A stretch of DNA of 49,212 nt. Origin: Syntrophaceae bacterium. Lineage in GTDB: Bacteria; Desulfobacterota; Syntrophia; Syntrophales; Smithellaceae. Under the pieces are notes generated by a model. It saw nothing but the letters and a program-made list of their open reading frames with translations. It searched no databases and was not told the DNA's origin. The stretch is from positions 1 to 49,212 of the forward strand of contig PLGI01000095.1 of NCBI GenBank assembly GCA_003139775.1, in the 5' to 3' direction. The position numbers and the translations under genes were made by a program. The first letter of the stretch is position 1. Each line of letters starts with the position of its first letter. Shown one piece after another: positions 1 through 9,463 of the stretch.

Positions 1-463
1 TTCAATAAGTAATCCTCAATTATTTTAAACCTGGCAATCGTTTCTTTGTGTAAGAATTGTCAATGTAAAGCTTGATTGGACACTATTTGTCAAGTCAAGA
101 ATAGGTCAGGACAGATTAAATTCTCCTTAATTCCGAAGTTTGATAGGCTCTTTTTGCGGCCAAGAATTAATGAGACTCAAATATTACAAACGTAGTGTAG
201 TAATATTTGTTAGTCGAATTATCCCGCGCAGCAGAGGATAATGAGACTCGCTGACTATAGAAAGCGTTAGTCGAATTATCCCAGGAGCGAAGCGCAAGAG
301 GAACAATCCCTACAACGTAGTTGGCAGGGACGAGGGGCTATCCCACATAGCTTGCTTTGGGGTTCGTATTCGTGATTGACATACAAGTTCGTTCTTCTTA
401 TACTCTCCACGTTACTTCCTGCAGTTTAAGGGAAGTTTTTGTCAAAGATTTAAAGAGGAAAAA

Positions 464-1516
464 ATGGAAGAAAAAAAGATTGTTCGTTTAACAGAGACAG
501 TACAGAGCGCTGGTTGAGCCTGTAAGATAGGTCCGGGAGACCTGTCCGAGATTATGCGCGATTTGCCGCTGATTCAAGATCCGAATTTGCTGACCGGGTT
601 TGAACATGCGGACGACGCGGGAGTTTATAAACTTTCCGCTGATCTTGCTCTTGTCCAAACGGTTGATTTCTTTACTCCCACGGTTGACGACCCCTTTACC
701 TTCGGTCAGATCGCTGCCACCAATGCGCTCAATGACGTTTATGCTATGGGCGGCAAACCTTTGACCGCCATGAACATCGTTTGTTTTCCGATCAAAACGA
801 TGGATAAATCCGTGCTGCGGGAAGTTATGCGCGGCGGATTGTATAAAATGCGTGAAGCCGGTGTCTTGCTGGTTGGCGGGCACAGCGTTGAAGATAATGA
901 AATTAAATACGGTCTTTCCGTAACCGGAGTGATTCATCCGGACAAAGTATTATTTAATCGCGGTGCTAAAGCCGGAGATAATTTGATTCTGACCAAACCT
1001 TTGGGCACGGGCATTATCAGTACGGCCATAAAGGCTCAAGAAGCGTCTTCAGAAATGATAACAAGGGCAATATCCTGCATGACACAGCTTAACAAGAAAA
1101 CATCGGAGATGATGATTGCCGCAGGCGATATTCACGCCTGCACCGATATAACCGGTTTTGGTTTTTTAGGCCATGCTTGTGAGATGATTGAAGGCAGTGA
1201 CGTTGGCATGAACATAAACTCCGCCGCCGTGCCCATTTTTACCGGTTTGCAGGAATTAGTGGAAACCGGTTTTGTTCCCGGCGGTCTTTACCGCAATAAG
1301 AATTTCCGTATTTCCCAAATTGAAGCGGCGGATACCTGCCCCCCGTGGCTTTTAGATATTTTTTTTGATCCGCAGACCGCAGGAGGGTTATTTTTCAGTT
1401 TGCCCCAAAAGCAAGCGCAAAACCTTGTGGAGAAAATGCGTCGCTCCGGGATTGGCGACGCCGCTGTTGTCGGTGAAGTTGTTGCCGATCATCCCGGTAA
1501 AATTTTTATTTACTAA
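464..1516 (+). CDS. selD: Selenide, water dikinase (SelD), selenocysteine-containing; in-frame UGA at 515-517
   Basis: ATG at 464 with AGAGGA upstream; MEEKKIVRLTETVQSAG-U-ACKIGPGDLSEIMRDLP runs in frame into the 554..1516 ORF; matches the SelD active site (Cys/Sec-x-x-Lys). Confidence 0.93.
526..546 (+). promoter_or_regulatory. Candidate bacterial SECIS hairpin
   Basis: GATAGGTC-CGGGA-GACCTGTC: 8-bp stem (one G-T pair), 5-nt G-containing loop, starting 8 nt after the UGA. Confidence 0.75.
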
Positions 1517-1552
1517 GGAGATTCAGTTGGCAGTTTCATTCACGCCCGAGCC

Positions 1553-2632
1553 ATGAAAGTAGAATCAATTACAATCAAGAAAGAGACGGAGCTGAATTTT
1601 AAAAAGCTCATGGACATAGTCCGGCCTGATGATTCATTAGTCCTGCTGATGCAGGGCAGTCCTGATCCCGATGTCATCGCTTCGGCTATGGCGCTGCGCG
1701 AAATTATCCAGCGGACAAAAGGTCTGGCCAAAAGTGTTTTTGTTTCCACGGAGCCATTGATCAGACAGCAAAATCACGAATTTGTTTCTTCCATGCGTCT
1801 CCATATTAATTTAATTAATCAAGTGGATTTGAATTCTTACAGTTTAATCGCGCTTTTGGATGCCCAGCCTTCTTTTTTTGATGACGCATTAAACTTCATA
1901 AAGCCGCAGATTGTTTTCGATCATCACCCCCGCGAAGGAAACTGGCAAGCAGATGTGGAAGATATCCGGCCCGACTACGGCGCGTTATCCAGCATTATGA
2001 CCGAATATCTGCTTTGTGCCCGCGTGAAAATCCCCCATAACCTGCACACAGCTCTGCTTTATGGAATCAAATCGGATACGGACAATTTTAATCGAGCCAC
2101 CATTATCGAAGATATCAGCGCTTATACCTATCATACAAAACACGCCAATATGCGACTGATCCGCCGCATTGAACTTAATCAAACTCCGGGCAGTTTTTTG
2201 AAATATTACGATCACGCCTACCATCACATGAACAATTCTCACGGCCGGCGGGTTTGTTATCTGGGAGGCGTTGAAAGCGCTGATGTCTGCGTTCAGATCG
2301 CTGATTTTTATTTGCGTTTAATCGGCACTTACTATGTTGTTGTGGCCGGAACCGTCGGCGATAAGTTCATCATTATTTTTCGTGGTGATGGTTATCGACA
2401 GGATTGCGGCGCAATCGCGCAAAGGGCTTTCGGGTTAATCGGTAAAGGCGGTGGACATAGAAGCGCCGCACGAATGGAAGTTCCTCTGGAAGTATTAAAA
2501 GAAAAATTAGGCGGCGATTTATCCCAGAGAAATGTTGACAGGTTTCTTTCCCAAAGCCTGAGAAGAGATCAAAAACCTGATTCCGCCGGACATAAATGTT
2601 CCACTAAACATACAGGGAAGGAAAACATATGA
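1553..2632 (+). CDS. DHH-family phosphoesterase (NrnA/RecJ-like)
   Basis: DHHPR motif, SDTDNFNR and GKGGGHRSAARM glycine-rich DHHA1-type motif. Confidence 0.85.
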   Translation: MKVESITIKKETELNFKKLMDIVRPDDSLVLLMQGSPDPDVIASAMALREIIQRTKGLAKSVFVSTEPLIRQQNHEFVSSMRLHINLINQVDLNSYSLIALLDAQPSFFDDALNFIKPQIVFDHHPREGNWQADVEDIRPDYGALSSIMTEYLLCARVKIPHNLHTALLYGIKSDTDNFNRATIIEDISAYTYHTKHANMRLIRRIELNQTPGSFLKYYDHAYHHMNNSHGRRVCYLGGVESADVCVQIADFYLRLIGTYYVVVAGTVGDKFIIIFRGDGYRQDCGAIAQRAFGLIGKGGGHRSAARMEVPLEVLKEKLGGDLSQRNVDRFLSQSLRRDQKPDSAGHKCSTKHTGKENI

Positions 2633-3672
2633 AAGACGTCGGATTCAAAAAAGAAATATCAACAGGTTGTTATCTTGATCCTTTTAATGGCTTCCAAGAA
2701 AAGAAAATCCCTATTGAATTGCGTTATGATGAAATCACCGGTGTGGCGTGCCGCATTTTACCTTACCGCGTCCGTCCAGCCCAAAGGCCTGATTTAAATT
2801 TTTATTTGGAACAATCGCCGGAATCGTTATGTCCATTTTGCTCTGATCTTTTTGAGAAGACAACCCCCAATTTCATGCCCAATATTATTCCGGAAGGAAA
2901 ATTTAGGCGGGGAGAAGCATGCCTGTTTCCTAATGCCTTTCCTTACGATCAAAACAACAATGTGGCAATTTTATCGTCACGACATTTCATCGGACTGGAT
3001 CAACTGACAGCGGATACGATGCGCGACGGTTTTGCCGTCTGCCGCGACTATTTTCACCGTACCGCCGAATTAAATTTGGGTTATAAATATTGTTCAATTA
3101 ACTGGAACTATATGCCGCCGGCCGGCGGCGGGCTGATTCATCCGCATTTGCAGACAATTGCCGGACATAAACCCACTAATTTTATGCAACGCCTTTTAGC
3201 CAGCGCCCAAAATTACGCCGTCGCTACAAATGGAGACAACTTATGGCGCAATTTGATTGCTTTGGAAAAAAACGCGAAAGAGAGGTTCATTGCCAGCACA
3301 GGCGTTATCAGTTGGCTGACCAGTTTTGCGCCGAAGGGCATGGCCGGAGAAATAGATTTTATTTTTCCGGAAAAAACATCATTTTTTGATTTAACGGAAG
3401 CTAATTTCAACGAACTCCTGACAGGACTATCCAAGGTATTTGGCTATTTGTACGCGAATAACTTTATAAGTTTCAACATGTCATTTTATGCCACAATGAT
3501 AAACAATCGTTATTTTTGCGTGCAGGGAAAGATTGTGCCGCGCTTTGTGATTAATCCATTAGGAACGAGCGATTTGAATTATTTTGAAAAACTGCACAAT
3601 GAAATTATTTGTCCGACTGTTCCGGAAGAATTATGCAGTGAACTTCAACCTTATTTTAATATCGGGTTATAA
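2629..3672 (+). CDS. Galactose-1-phosphate uridylyltransferase-like (HIT superfamily) protein
   Basis: CPFC, SINWNYMPPAGGGLIHPHLQ (GalT-like HPH active site); 4-bp overlap with the upstream ORF. Confidence 0.7.
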   Translation: MKDVGFKKEISTGCYLDPFNGFQEKKIPIELRYDEITGVACRILPYRVRPAQRPDLNFYLEQSPESLCPFCSDLFEKTTPNFMPNIIPEGKFRRGEACLFPNAFPYDQNNNVAILSSRHFIGLDQLTADTMRDGFAVCRDYFHRTAELNLGYKYCSINWNYMPPAGGGLIHPHLQTIAGHKPTNFMQRLLASAQNYAVATNGDNLWRNLIALEKNAKERFIASTGVISWLTSFAPKGMAGEIDFIFPEKTSFFDLTEANFNELLTGLSKVFGYLYANNFISFNMSFYATMINNRYFCVQGKIVPRFVINPLGTSDLNYFEKLHNEIICPTVPEELCSELQPYFNIGL

Positions 3673-3767
3673 AGAGATTCATAGTCAACAGATCATTCTC
3701 TTTCATAATCGGATTATTAACAACAGTGGAGTTTAAGGATTATAAAATGACAGGTCATTGTCCGGCG

Positions 3768-3981
3768 ATCACGGGTATGAACCCCAAAGCAATCTGCGCT
3801 GTGTTTGTAATATTTGAGTCTAAAATCCCGCGTCCCGGCCAACTATGTTGGCGGGATTGTTCCTTTTGCTCTTCGAGCTTCACTCCATTCGCTCTCAGCG
3901 GGAGTCACGATCGCTACGCTCCTGGGATAATTCGACTAACGAATATTACTGCACTGCGTTTGTAATATTCGAGTCTCATTA
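3768..3981 (-). repeat. F1 modular palindromic element, copy ii
   Basis: ATCACGGGTATGAACCCCAAAGCAA at one end, ATTCGAGTCTCATTA at the other; hairpin GAATATTAC-TGCACTGCGTTT-GTAATATTC. Confidence 0.85.
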
Positions 3982-4263
3982 TTCTTCTTTGCTGGTTTTG
4001 GCGGTCTCCGTTTTGGTAGTTTCTTTGGGTGTAGAACTATCGCTAGTTTCTGGTTTTTCTGCTTTAGCGGTCGCCGAAGGTTTCTTTCCTTTGTAATCCG
4101 TTACGTACCATCCTGAACCTTTCAGGCTAAAAGAGGATAAAGAAACTAACTTTTGCACCTTGCCTTTGCAAAACTTGCAGCTTTTCACTTCCGGATCGGA
4201 AATTCCCTGAAACACTTCAAATTGGTTGCCGCATTTACGGCATTTATATTCATAAATAGGCAT
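3979..4263 (-). CDS. FmdB-family zinc ribbon protein with Ser/Thr/Lys-rich tail
   Basis: MPIYEYKCRKCGNQFEVFQ...CKFCKGKVQKLVS; internal ATG preferred over ORF-track start. Confidence 0.88.
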   Translation of the reverse strand: MPIYEYKCRKCGNQFEVFQGISDPEVKSCKFCKGKVQKLVSLSSFSLKGSGWYVTDYKGKKPSATAKAEKPETSDSSTPKETTKTETAKTSKEE

Positions 4264-4291
4264 ACTGAAAACATCCTTCCACAACGATCTA

Positions 4292-4828
4292 TTAGTTAAA
4301 TAGATCGCCAATTTTAAATTGACTGCTGAAGCAGTCCAATACTATTCCTAAATCATGCTCTTTAACGGGTTGCAACGCATTCCTGGTTAAATTGTGCACG
4401 ATATCTTCCTCTTTTCCCTTTTCTTCCCTGGCGGCATTAAAGTCAATTTCTCCGTTGCCAAAACGCAAGACATGAATCAATTCATGCACGGCAATGTAAA
4501 GCATCAAAGGGCTGAACTTAATGAAAGAATTAGCCCGATCTACCGCATCCAGAATGATATTGTCCTGCAGGCAGATTCTGTAAAAATCAAACCCGTCTTT
4601 GCCGCTTCCCGCGAATACGTCAGGCTTTTCGTAAGAATATTTGCAAAGATGAGCAAACGTTCCGTCTTGGATCTCTTGTTGATCCAAATAAGCAAGCGTT
4701 TTTACATCATATTTATTTTTTTTAAATTCATCCTCGCTCAGCCTGAAATGATACGATACCAGTTTCTCAGCATCGTTAAATGCTCTTTTCGCCATTGGCA
4801 CCTGTGCCGTATTAAAGTAAAGAGGCAT
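4292..4828 (-). CDS. Putative zincin-type metallopeptidase-like protein
   Basis: MLYIAVHELIHVLRFG (HExxH). Start at MPLYFN inferred. Confidence 0.6.
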   Translation of the reverse strand: MPLYFNTAQVPMAKRAFNDAEKLVSYHFRLSEDEFKKNKYDVKTLAYLDQQEIQDGTFAHLCKYSYEKPDVFAGSGKDGFDFYRICLQDNIILDAVDRANSFIKFSPLMLYIAVHELIHVLRFGNGEIDFNAAREEKGKEEDIVHNLTRNALQPVKEHDLGIVLDCFSSQFKIGDLFN

Positions 4829-4914
4829 AAAATCACCACAAAAAATCATCTTAAATTCTGAACTAATATATGCATTTAAATAGTTTTTGTCAAGACAGGT
4901 TAAATACGCGTGAT

Positions 4915-5032
4915 ATTATACCATTTCTAAATCAAAGATGATATTGAGGCGGCTAGGCGGAGGCGACGAGGCGTATTTTTGTACATACGTTGAGGAAGCC
5001 GCCGACGTAGCCAACAAAGTTAGCCAAAGACC
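4915..5032 (+). repeat. F3 MITE-like element, copy a
   Basis: TATACCATTTCTAAATCAAAGATGATATTGAGGCGG...GACGAGGCGTATTTTTGTACATACGTTGAGGAAGCCGCCGACGTAGCCAACAAAGTTAGCC, shared with other F3 copies. Confidence 0.75.
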
Positions 5033-5127
5033 GGGAGCGCATCCCGCAGGGGAGCGCATAACAAATAAGTTTTTTACCTTACCGGTAATTACCACCGGTA
5101 AGGTGGTAACTTACATCCGACTTGGTA

Positions 5128-5898
5128 TTAGAAACTGATGGCCAAACCCACATAAGGACCGTAGAAATCCATCTTGGCGTATATATCGCTGACATTATCA
5201 ATTTTTACGGACATCGCCCGGTAACCGCCGTGGATATTTAAAAAGGGAAAGGGAGTTACAGAAAGATCCGCCATTGCGTCATAAAGAAAGCTTCCCGAGT
5301 AGCCCATTCCCGTGACCTTTGCCCGTGCTTCCAGAATATTAGCCAACAATCCGATTTTAGCGCCGACGCCGATCATAGGAATAGGAACGTGGATATCTTT
5401 TTGGGTATCGGATACTGATGAATGGATTCTGACATCGCCATCGAAATATTTTACTTTACCTATAATTCCCAAAGACAGGCCGGCGAGAATATTTTTAAAG
5501 TTTAATAATTTATATTGATATTCAAGGTCAATCATGCTTGTTTTTAATTCGGATTCAACGTAGTCACTCACATTATATGTGTCGCCGTTAAATTTAATTT
5601 CCTTGTCTATATTCTTAGCTCCGGAAAGATTTACCCATGAATAAGCCAAGCTGATTTCGTGGTTGCCAAGTTCAAAATAGGCTTCTGCTCCGGGGATATT
5701 GTCATTACTAATTCCTAAATCATCCTTTAGATTGATATCTGTGCCGGTAACGCCATTGTCGTCTATGCGCAAATTACCACTGAAAGAGGGAATCCAATAA
5801 TCGGCGCGCGCGCCAAATCCTAAAGCAAAAGCTGACGGGGCACAAAATATTGTCAGTAAAATTAATGTTCCAAGAGTGGCGAATAAATTCTTTTTCAT
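5128..5898 (-). CDS. Outer-membrane beta-barrel protein
   Basis: Signal peptide MKKNLFATLGTLILLTIFCAPSAFA; alternating strands; terminal aromatic (GLAISF). Confidence 0.7.
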   Translation of the reverse strand: MKKNLFATLGTLILLTIFCAPSAFALGFGARADYWIPSFSGNLRIDDNGVTGTDINLKDDLGISNDNIPGAEAYFELGNHEISLAYSWVNLSGAKNIDKEIKFNGDTYNVSDYVESELKTSMIDLEYQYKLLNFKNILAGLSLGIIGKVKYFDGDVRIHSSVSDTQKDIHVPIPMIGVGAKIGLLANILEARAKVTGMGYSGSFLYDAMADLSVTPFPFLNIHGGYRAMSVKIDNVSDIYAKMDFYGPYVGLAISF

Positions 5899-6083
5899 AT
5901 GAGAATTTCCTTATCGATTGCTGGATATTATTGTTTTGCGAAAGCCGGGAAGTGTATAAATTTATTTAAAGGTTTTGTAAAGGAATTTGCTTTTGGCAGA
6001 ATTTGTGTATCTTGATGATTAATACACCGGATAACCAAAATTAAATTGACATCATTGCCGCTTAAGGCGTATATCCAGTTAAA

Positions 6084-6263
6084 ATCACGGGTATAACCAT
6101 CAAAGCATATTTTGGAAACATTTCGCAGCAAGCTGCGCTTTAAAAGATAATCCCGCTTAGCTTCACACGTGGGATAATTCGACCGGCAAGCTTCAGTCGC
6201 AGATGACCTTCAGGTTGTGCACTTTGTTTCTGAAGCTTGGGTCTCATTAAATTGGAGTTTCAC
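6084..6263 (-). repeat. F1 modular palindromic element, copy iii
   Basis: ATCACGGGTATAACC...CATTTCGCAGCAAGCTGCGC...GTGGGATAATTCGACC...GGGTCTCATTAAATTGGAGTTTCAC. Confidence 0.85.
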
Positions 6264-6301
6264 AATAATACAATAAATAGTTTATTATTTTGAGGATAAA
6301 T

Positions 6302-7441
6302 ATGGTGCGAAAAACAGGTTTAAAAAAAGCGGCAAAAATAAAGATCGGCGTTTTATACGGCGGCAGGTCAGGCGAGCATGATGTCTCGCTTTGTTCCGCC
6401 GCTTCGGTTTTTTCCGCCTTTGATCGAAACAAATATGAAGTAAAGGCCGTAGGCATTGCCAGAGATGGCCGTTGGTATGTGCAGGACAAACCGGAAATAA
6501 TCCCGGATAAAAGTTTCGGCAATATCCTGTCTTTAAAGAAAAGCGGGAAGTGGCTCGTCAATCATTTCGAGCAAAATAATAAATTGCATCTTTATAATAT
6601 TGAAAACAAAAATGAAGAGGTTATTCTGGATGTTGTGTTTCCCTTGCTTCACGGCACATTCGGCGAGGACGGCACACTACAAGGCTTGCTGGAACTGGCA
6701 ATGGTGCCTTACGTGGGCGCGGATGTAACCGGTTCGGCTGTCGGCATGGATAAAGATATTGCCAAAAGATTGCTTAAAGAAGCGGGCGTTCCGGTCGTGC
6801 CATCTTTAACTATCAATAAACAGCAGTGGAAGGATAATCCAAAATTAATAATTAAGAACGCGCTGGATAAACTCGGACTGCCTGTTTTTATTAAACCGGT
6901 CTGCACCGGCTCTTCCGTGGGAGTCAAAAAGGTAAAGAAAAAAGAAATGTTCGCGAAGGCGATGAATTTTGCTTTTCAATTCGACACGCGTGTCATGATC
7001 GAGAAGGCCGTTGATTGCCGCGAGATTGAATGCGCCGTAATGGGAAATGATAATCCCGCCGCATCAGTATTGGGAGAAATAATTCCCCAACATGAGTTTT
7101 ATTCCTATGAGGCCAAGTATCTTGATCCCGACGGCGCCAAGCTTTTAATTCCAGCACAAATTAAAGCATCTCTTGCCGATAAAATCAGAAAGACTGCGGT
7201 TGAAGGATACATGGCACTGGGTTGTTCTTCCATGGCACGGGTTGATTTCTTCCTGGATAAGAAAACCAATAAATTTTATCTCAACGAAATAAACACGCTT
7301 CCCGGCTTCACCAGCATCAGTATGTATCCGAAACTGTGGGAAGCTACAGGACTTAAATACAGCGACCTTCTGGACAAACTTATCGCTCTGGCACTCGATC
7401 GCCACAAGAAAAAGTTAGAAATTAAAACGGAGGGGATTTAA
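6302..7441 (+). CDS. ddl: D-alanine--D-alanine ligase
   Basis: GVLYGGRSGEHDVSLCSAASV, HGTFGEDGTLQGLLE, NEINTLPGFTSISMYPKLWEATG; RBS GAGG before ATG 6302. Confidence 0.95.
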   Translation: MVRKTGLKKAAKIKIGVLYGGRSGEHDVSLCSAASVFSAFDRNKYEVKAVGIARDGRWYVQDKPEIIPDKSFGNILSLKKSGKWLVNHFEQNNKLHLYNIENKNEEVILDVVFPLLHGTFGEDGTLQGLLELAMVPYVGADVTGSAVGMDKDIAKRLLKEAGVPVVPSLTINKQQWKDNPKLIIKNALDKLGLPVFIKPVCTGSSVGVKKVKKKEMFAKAMNFAFQFDTRVMIEKAVDCREIECAVMGNDNPAASVLGEIIPQHEFYSYEAKYLDPDGAKLLIPAQIKASLADKIRKTAVEGYMALGCSSMARVDFFLDKKTNKFYLNEINTLPGFTSISMYPKLWEATGLKYSDLLDKLIALALDRHKKKLEIKTEGI

Positions 7442-7600
7442 TGAGACTTAAGTTTCAGGAACGTAGTGAACTGAAACTTGTTAGTCGTAATGAGACTAAA
7501 ACTTCAAAAGCAAAGCGCATTGAAGTTTTTTAGCCGAATTATCCAATAGCCAAAGGCTATTGGGAACTATCCCGATAATGAAGCTTATCGGGATTAGTAC
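7439..7600 (+). repeat. F1 modular palindromic element, copy iv (tandem hairpins)
   Basis: TAATGAGACTTAAGTTTCAG-GAACGTAGTGAA-CTGAAACTTGTTAGTC, second hairpin AAAACTTCAA-AAGCAAAGCGCA-TTGAAGTTTT, then CCAATAGCC/GGCTATTGG and CCCGATAA/TTATCGGG hairpins. Confidence 0.9.
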
Positions 7601-7694
7601 AACAGATTCATGATATCCAAAATATCGGAAAAAACGAAGTTCGTATATTAATTGTTATATTTCAAACAAGTATGCCAAGCCTTAGGAACTAATA

Positions 7695-8564
7695 ATGACT
7701 CCAGAGTATCGTATCAAAACAGAAAAACAAATTACGTCTTACTTGAAAAGATACGGTGTTAAAAAAATAAAATACATGCAGGTTGAACAGACTTTTCAAG
7801 ACTTAGGCGCAGAAGTTAACGTTTGGAATGTTAAGACTGAAAATAGTGCTTGGTGGGTTGTTGAGGGTGAAAATGTCCCAATGAATCTTTACTCTCAAGA
7901 TGCTAACTATTTTTCCGCAGATGAAGCGTACTCATTTCATATGGGTATAACACAAAGGCTCCAAGCCCAACATCAAAAAGAATTTAAACATGTCATTGAT
8001 GAAATACCCTTGGACATCGATAGAGTAAAGTCAATTAGTCGAAGATTGAATATCGCTTCACAAGATTTAAACGATATCTCAGGCCCTGAAGACATTCAAA
8101 GCATTGGCCTGACATGTCGAGAAAGCTTAATCGAATTGGCTACCGTGTTGGCAAATGATAATCCCAATTTATTGAAGGATAACAACTTAAAGGCGACTGA
8201 CTTTAAAGGCATTGCAATAGCGGTAATAGACATATACGCTTCAGGAAAAAGCAACAGCAAACTGCGTAAACGTTGCCGAACTATGGCCGAAATTGCATGG
8301 GATCAATCGTCAGAAATTGTACACTCACCAAATAAGAACCTCCCAGATGCTAAAATCTGCCTCCTTTTTACCTGTGCGGTTGTATCAATTTTTCAAAATT
8401 TATTTCTAAAGTATTTGGGATTTGATTCCGAGCCGAAATGCGCGGAATGCAAAAGCATGGATATGGATCTTCTCTCAACCGACCAAGATTCTATCATAAT
8501 CATGCATTGCAACGCCTGTGGTCATGAAGAAGATATACAAATGGCGAATAATAAAGCTGAATAA
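7695..8564 (+). CDS. Uncharacterised protein with C-terminal zinc ribbon
   Basis: Intact 289-aa ORF; C-terminal CAECKSMD...MHCNACGHEED. Confidence 0.6.
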   Translation: MTPEYRIKTEKQITSYLKRYGVKKIKYMQVEQTFQDLGAEVNVWNVKTENSAWWVVEGENVPMNLYSQDANYFSADEAYSFHMGITQRLQAQHQKEFKHVIDEIPLDIDRVKSISRRLNIASQDLNDISGPEDIQSIGLTCRESLIELATVLANDNPNLLKDNNLKATDFKGIAIAVIDIYASGKSNSKLRKRCRTMAEIAWDQSSEIVHSPNKNLPDAKICLLFTCAVVSIFQNLFLKYLGFDSEPKCAECKSMDMDLLSTDQDSIIIMHCNACGHEEDIQMANNKAE

Positions 8565-8672
8565 AAATATAACCATGCTCTTGCAGCGTAGTGCAAAAAG
8601 CCGCGCCCACTGAAGACCGCCGTTGGCCAATTGTTCGAAATAAAATAATTTATTTTTTCAGGAGGTAAAATT

Positions 8673-8861
8673 ATGAAACGACCGGCGTCATTAGTAATAG
8701 GCATTTTACTTCTTGTTCTAGCCTGTGCCCAATTGGGCCGTTTTATTTGGGGAGTCAGCATAATTGCCGCGGGAATGGAATTTCCTCTCTGGCCCAGCGC
8801 GGTGGCCGCTGTAGTTCTGGCCGCTCTGGGTATCTGGCTTCTGAAAGAAAGAAATAAATAG
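8673..8861 (+). CDS. Small two-TM membrane protein
   Basis: 62 aa, two hydrophobic helices, RBS AGGAGG upstream. Confidence 0.6.
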   Translation: MKRPASLVIGILLLVLACAQLGRFIWGVSIIAAGMEFPLWPSAVAAVVLAALGIWLLKERNK

Positions 8862-9017
8862 AACACATAAAAGCTTAGACTATTGGAGACGATTAATAAA
8901 TATTTGATTTTAATAAAATATTGTCGTAAATAATCAAGAGCTGAATACGTTGTTTTAAAAACAGCAAGTTTATGTATTACTATATTAATTGTTGGGTCAA
9001 AGAAAGGAGATAAGGAA

Positions 9018-9446
9018 ATGAACAGAAGAATAGTAATAGTATGTTTTGTAGCGATTGGACTTATCCTTGGTAGTACTACTGTCATGGCTGCTAGATCTGA
9101 TAGGGAAAAGGCTGCAATTGCTTCAGCTGAGAAATGGCTTAGAATTGTTGATAAAGGAAAATATAGTGAGAGCTGGGAGGAATCGTCTGAATATTTTAAA
9201 CAAGCTGTCACGCAGGATCAGTGGGAACAAGCAGTTCAGGCAGTACGGGAACCCCTCGGCAAATTGATTTCAAGGAAAGTAAAAAGTGCCACTTACGCAA
9301 CTTCTTTACCGGGAGCGCCCGATGGGCAGTATGTTGTAATTCAATTTAACACTTCATTCGAGAATAAAAAATCAGGGATTGAGACAGTTACTCCAAGGAT
9401 GGATACGGATGGTATATGGAGAGTGTCTGGTTACTATATCAAATGA
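9018..9446 (+). CDS. DUF4019-like secreted protein
   Basis: Signal peptide; AEKWLRIVDKGKYSESWEESSEYF...LPGAPDGQYVVIQFNTSFENK...DGIWRVSGYYIK. Confidence 0.75.
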   Translation: MNRRIVIVCFVAIGLILGSTTVMAARSDREKAAIASAEKWLRIVDKGKYSESWEESSEYFKQAVTQDQWEQAVQAVREPLGKLISRKVKSATYATSLPGAPDGQYVVIQFNTSFENKKSGIETVTPRMDTDGIWRVSGYYIK

Positions 9447-9463
9447 AGACTAAATAATTATAA

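Noticed and set aside
488-937. 149-aa minus-strand ORF over the selD start
   Set aside because: Fully antisense to the selD N-terminus.
3726-4096. Two short ORFs (79 and 83 aa)
   Set aside because: They run through F1 copy ii and antisense to fmdB; sequence explained by the repeat.
4938-5138. 66-aa ORF
   Set aside because: Lies almost entirely in F3 copy a and adjoining hairpins; translation of a repeat.
8522-9211. 229-aa minus-strand ORF
   Set aside because: Antisense to two better-supported plus-strand genes with RBSs; low-complexity composition; no family motif.
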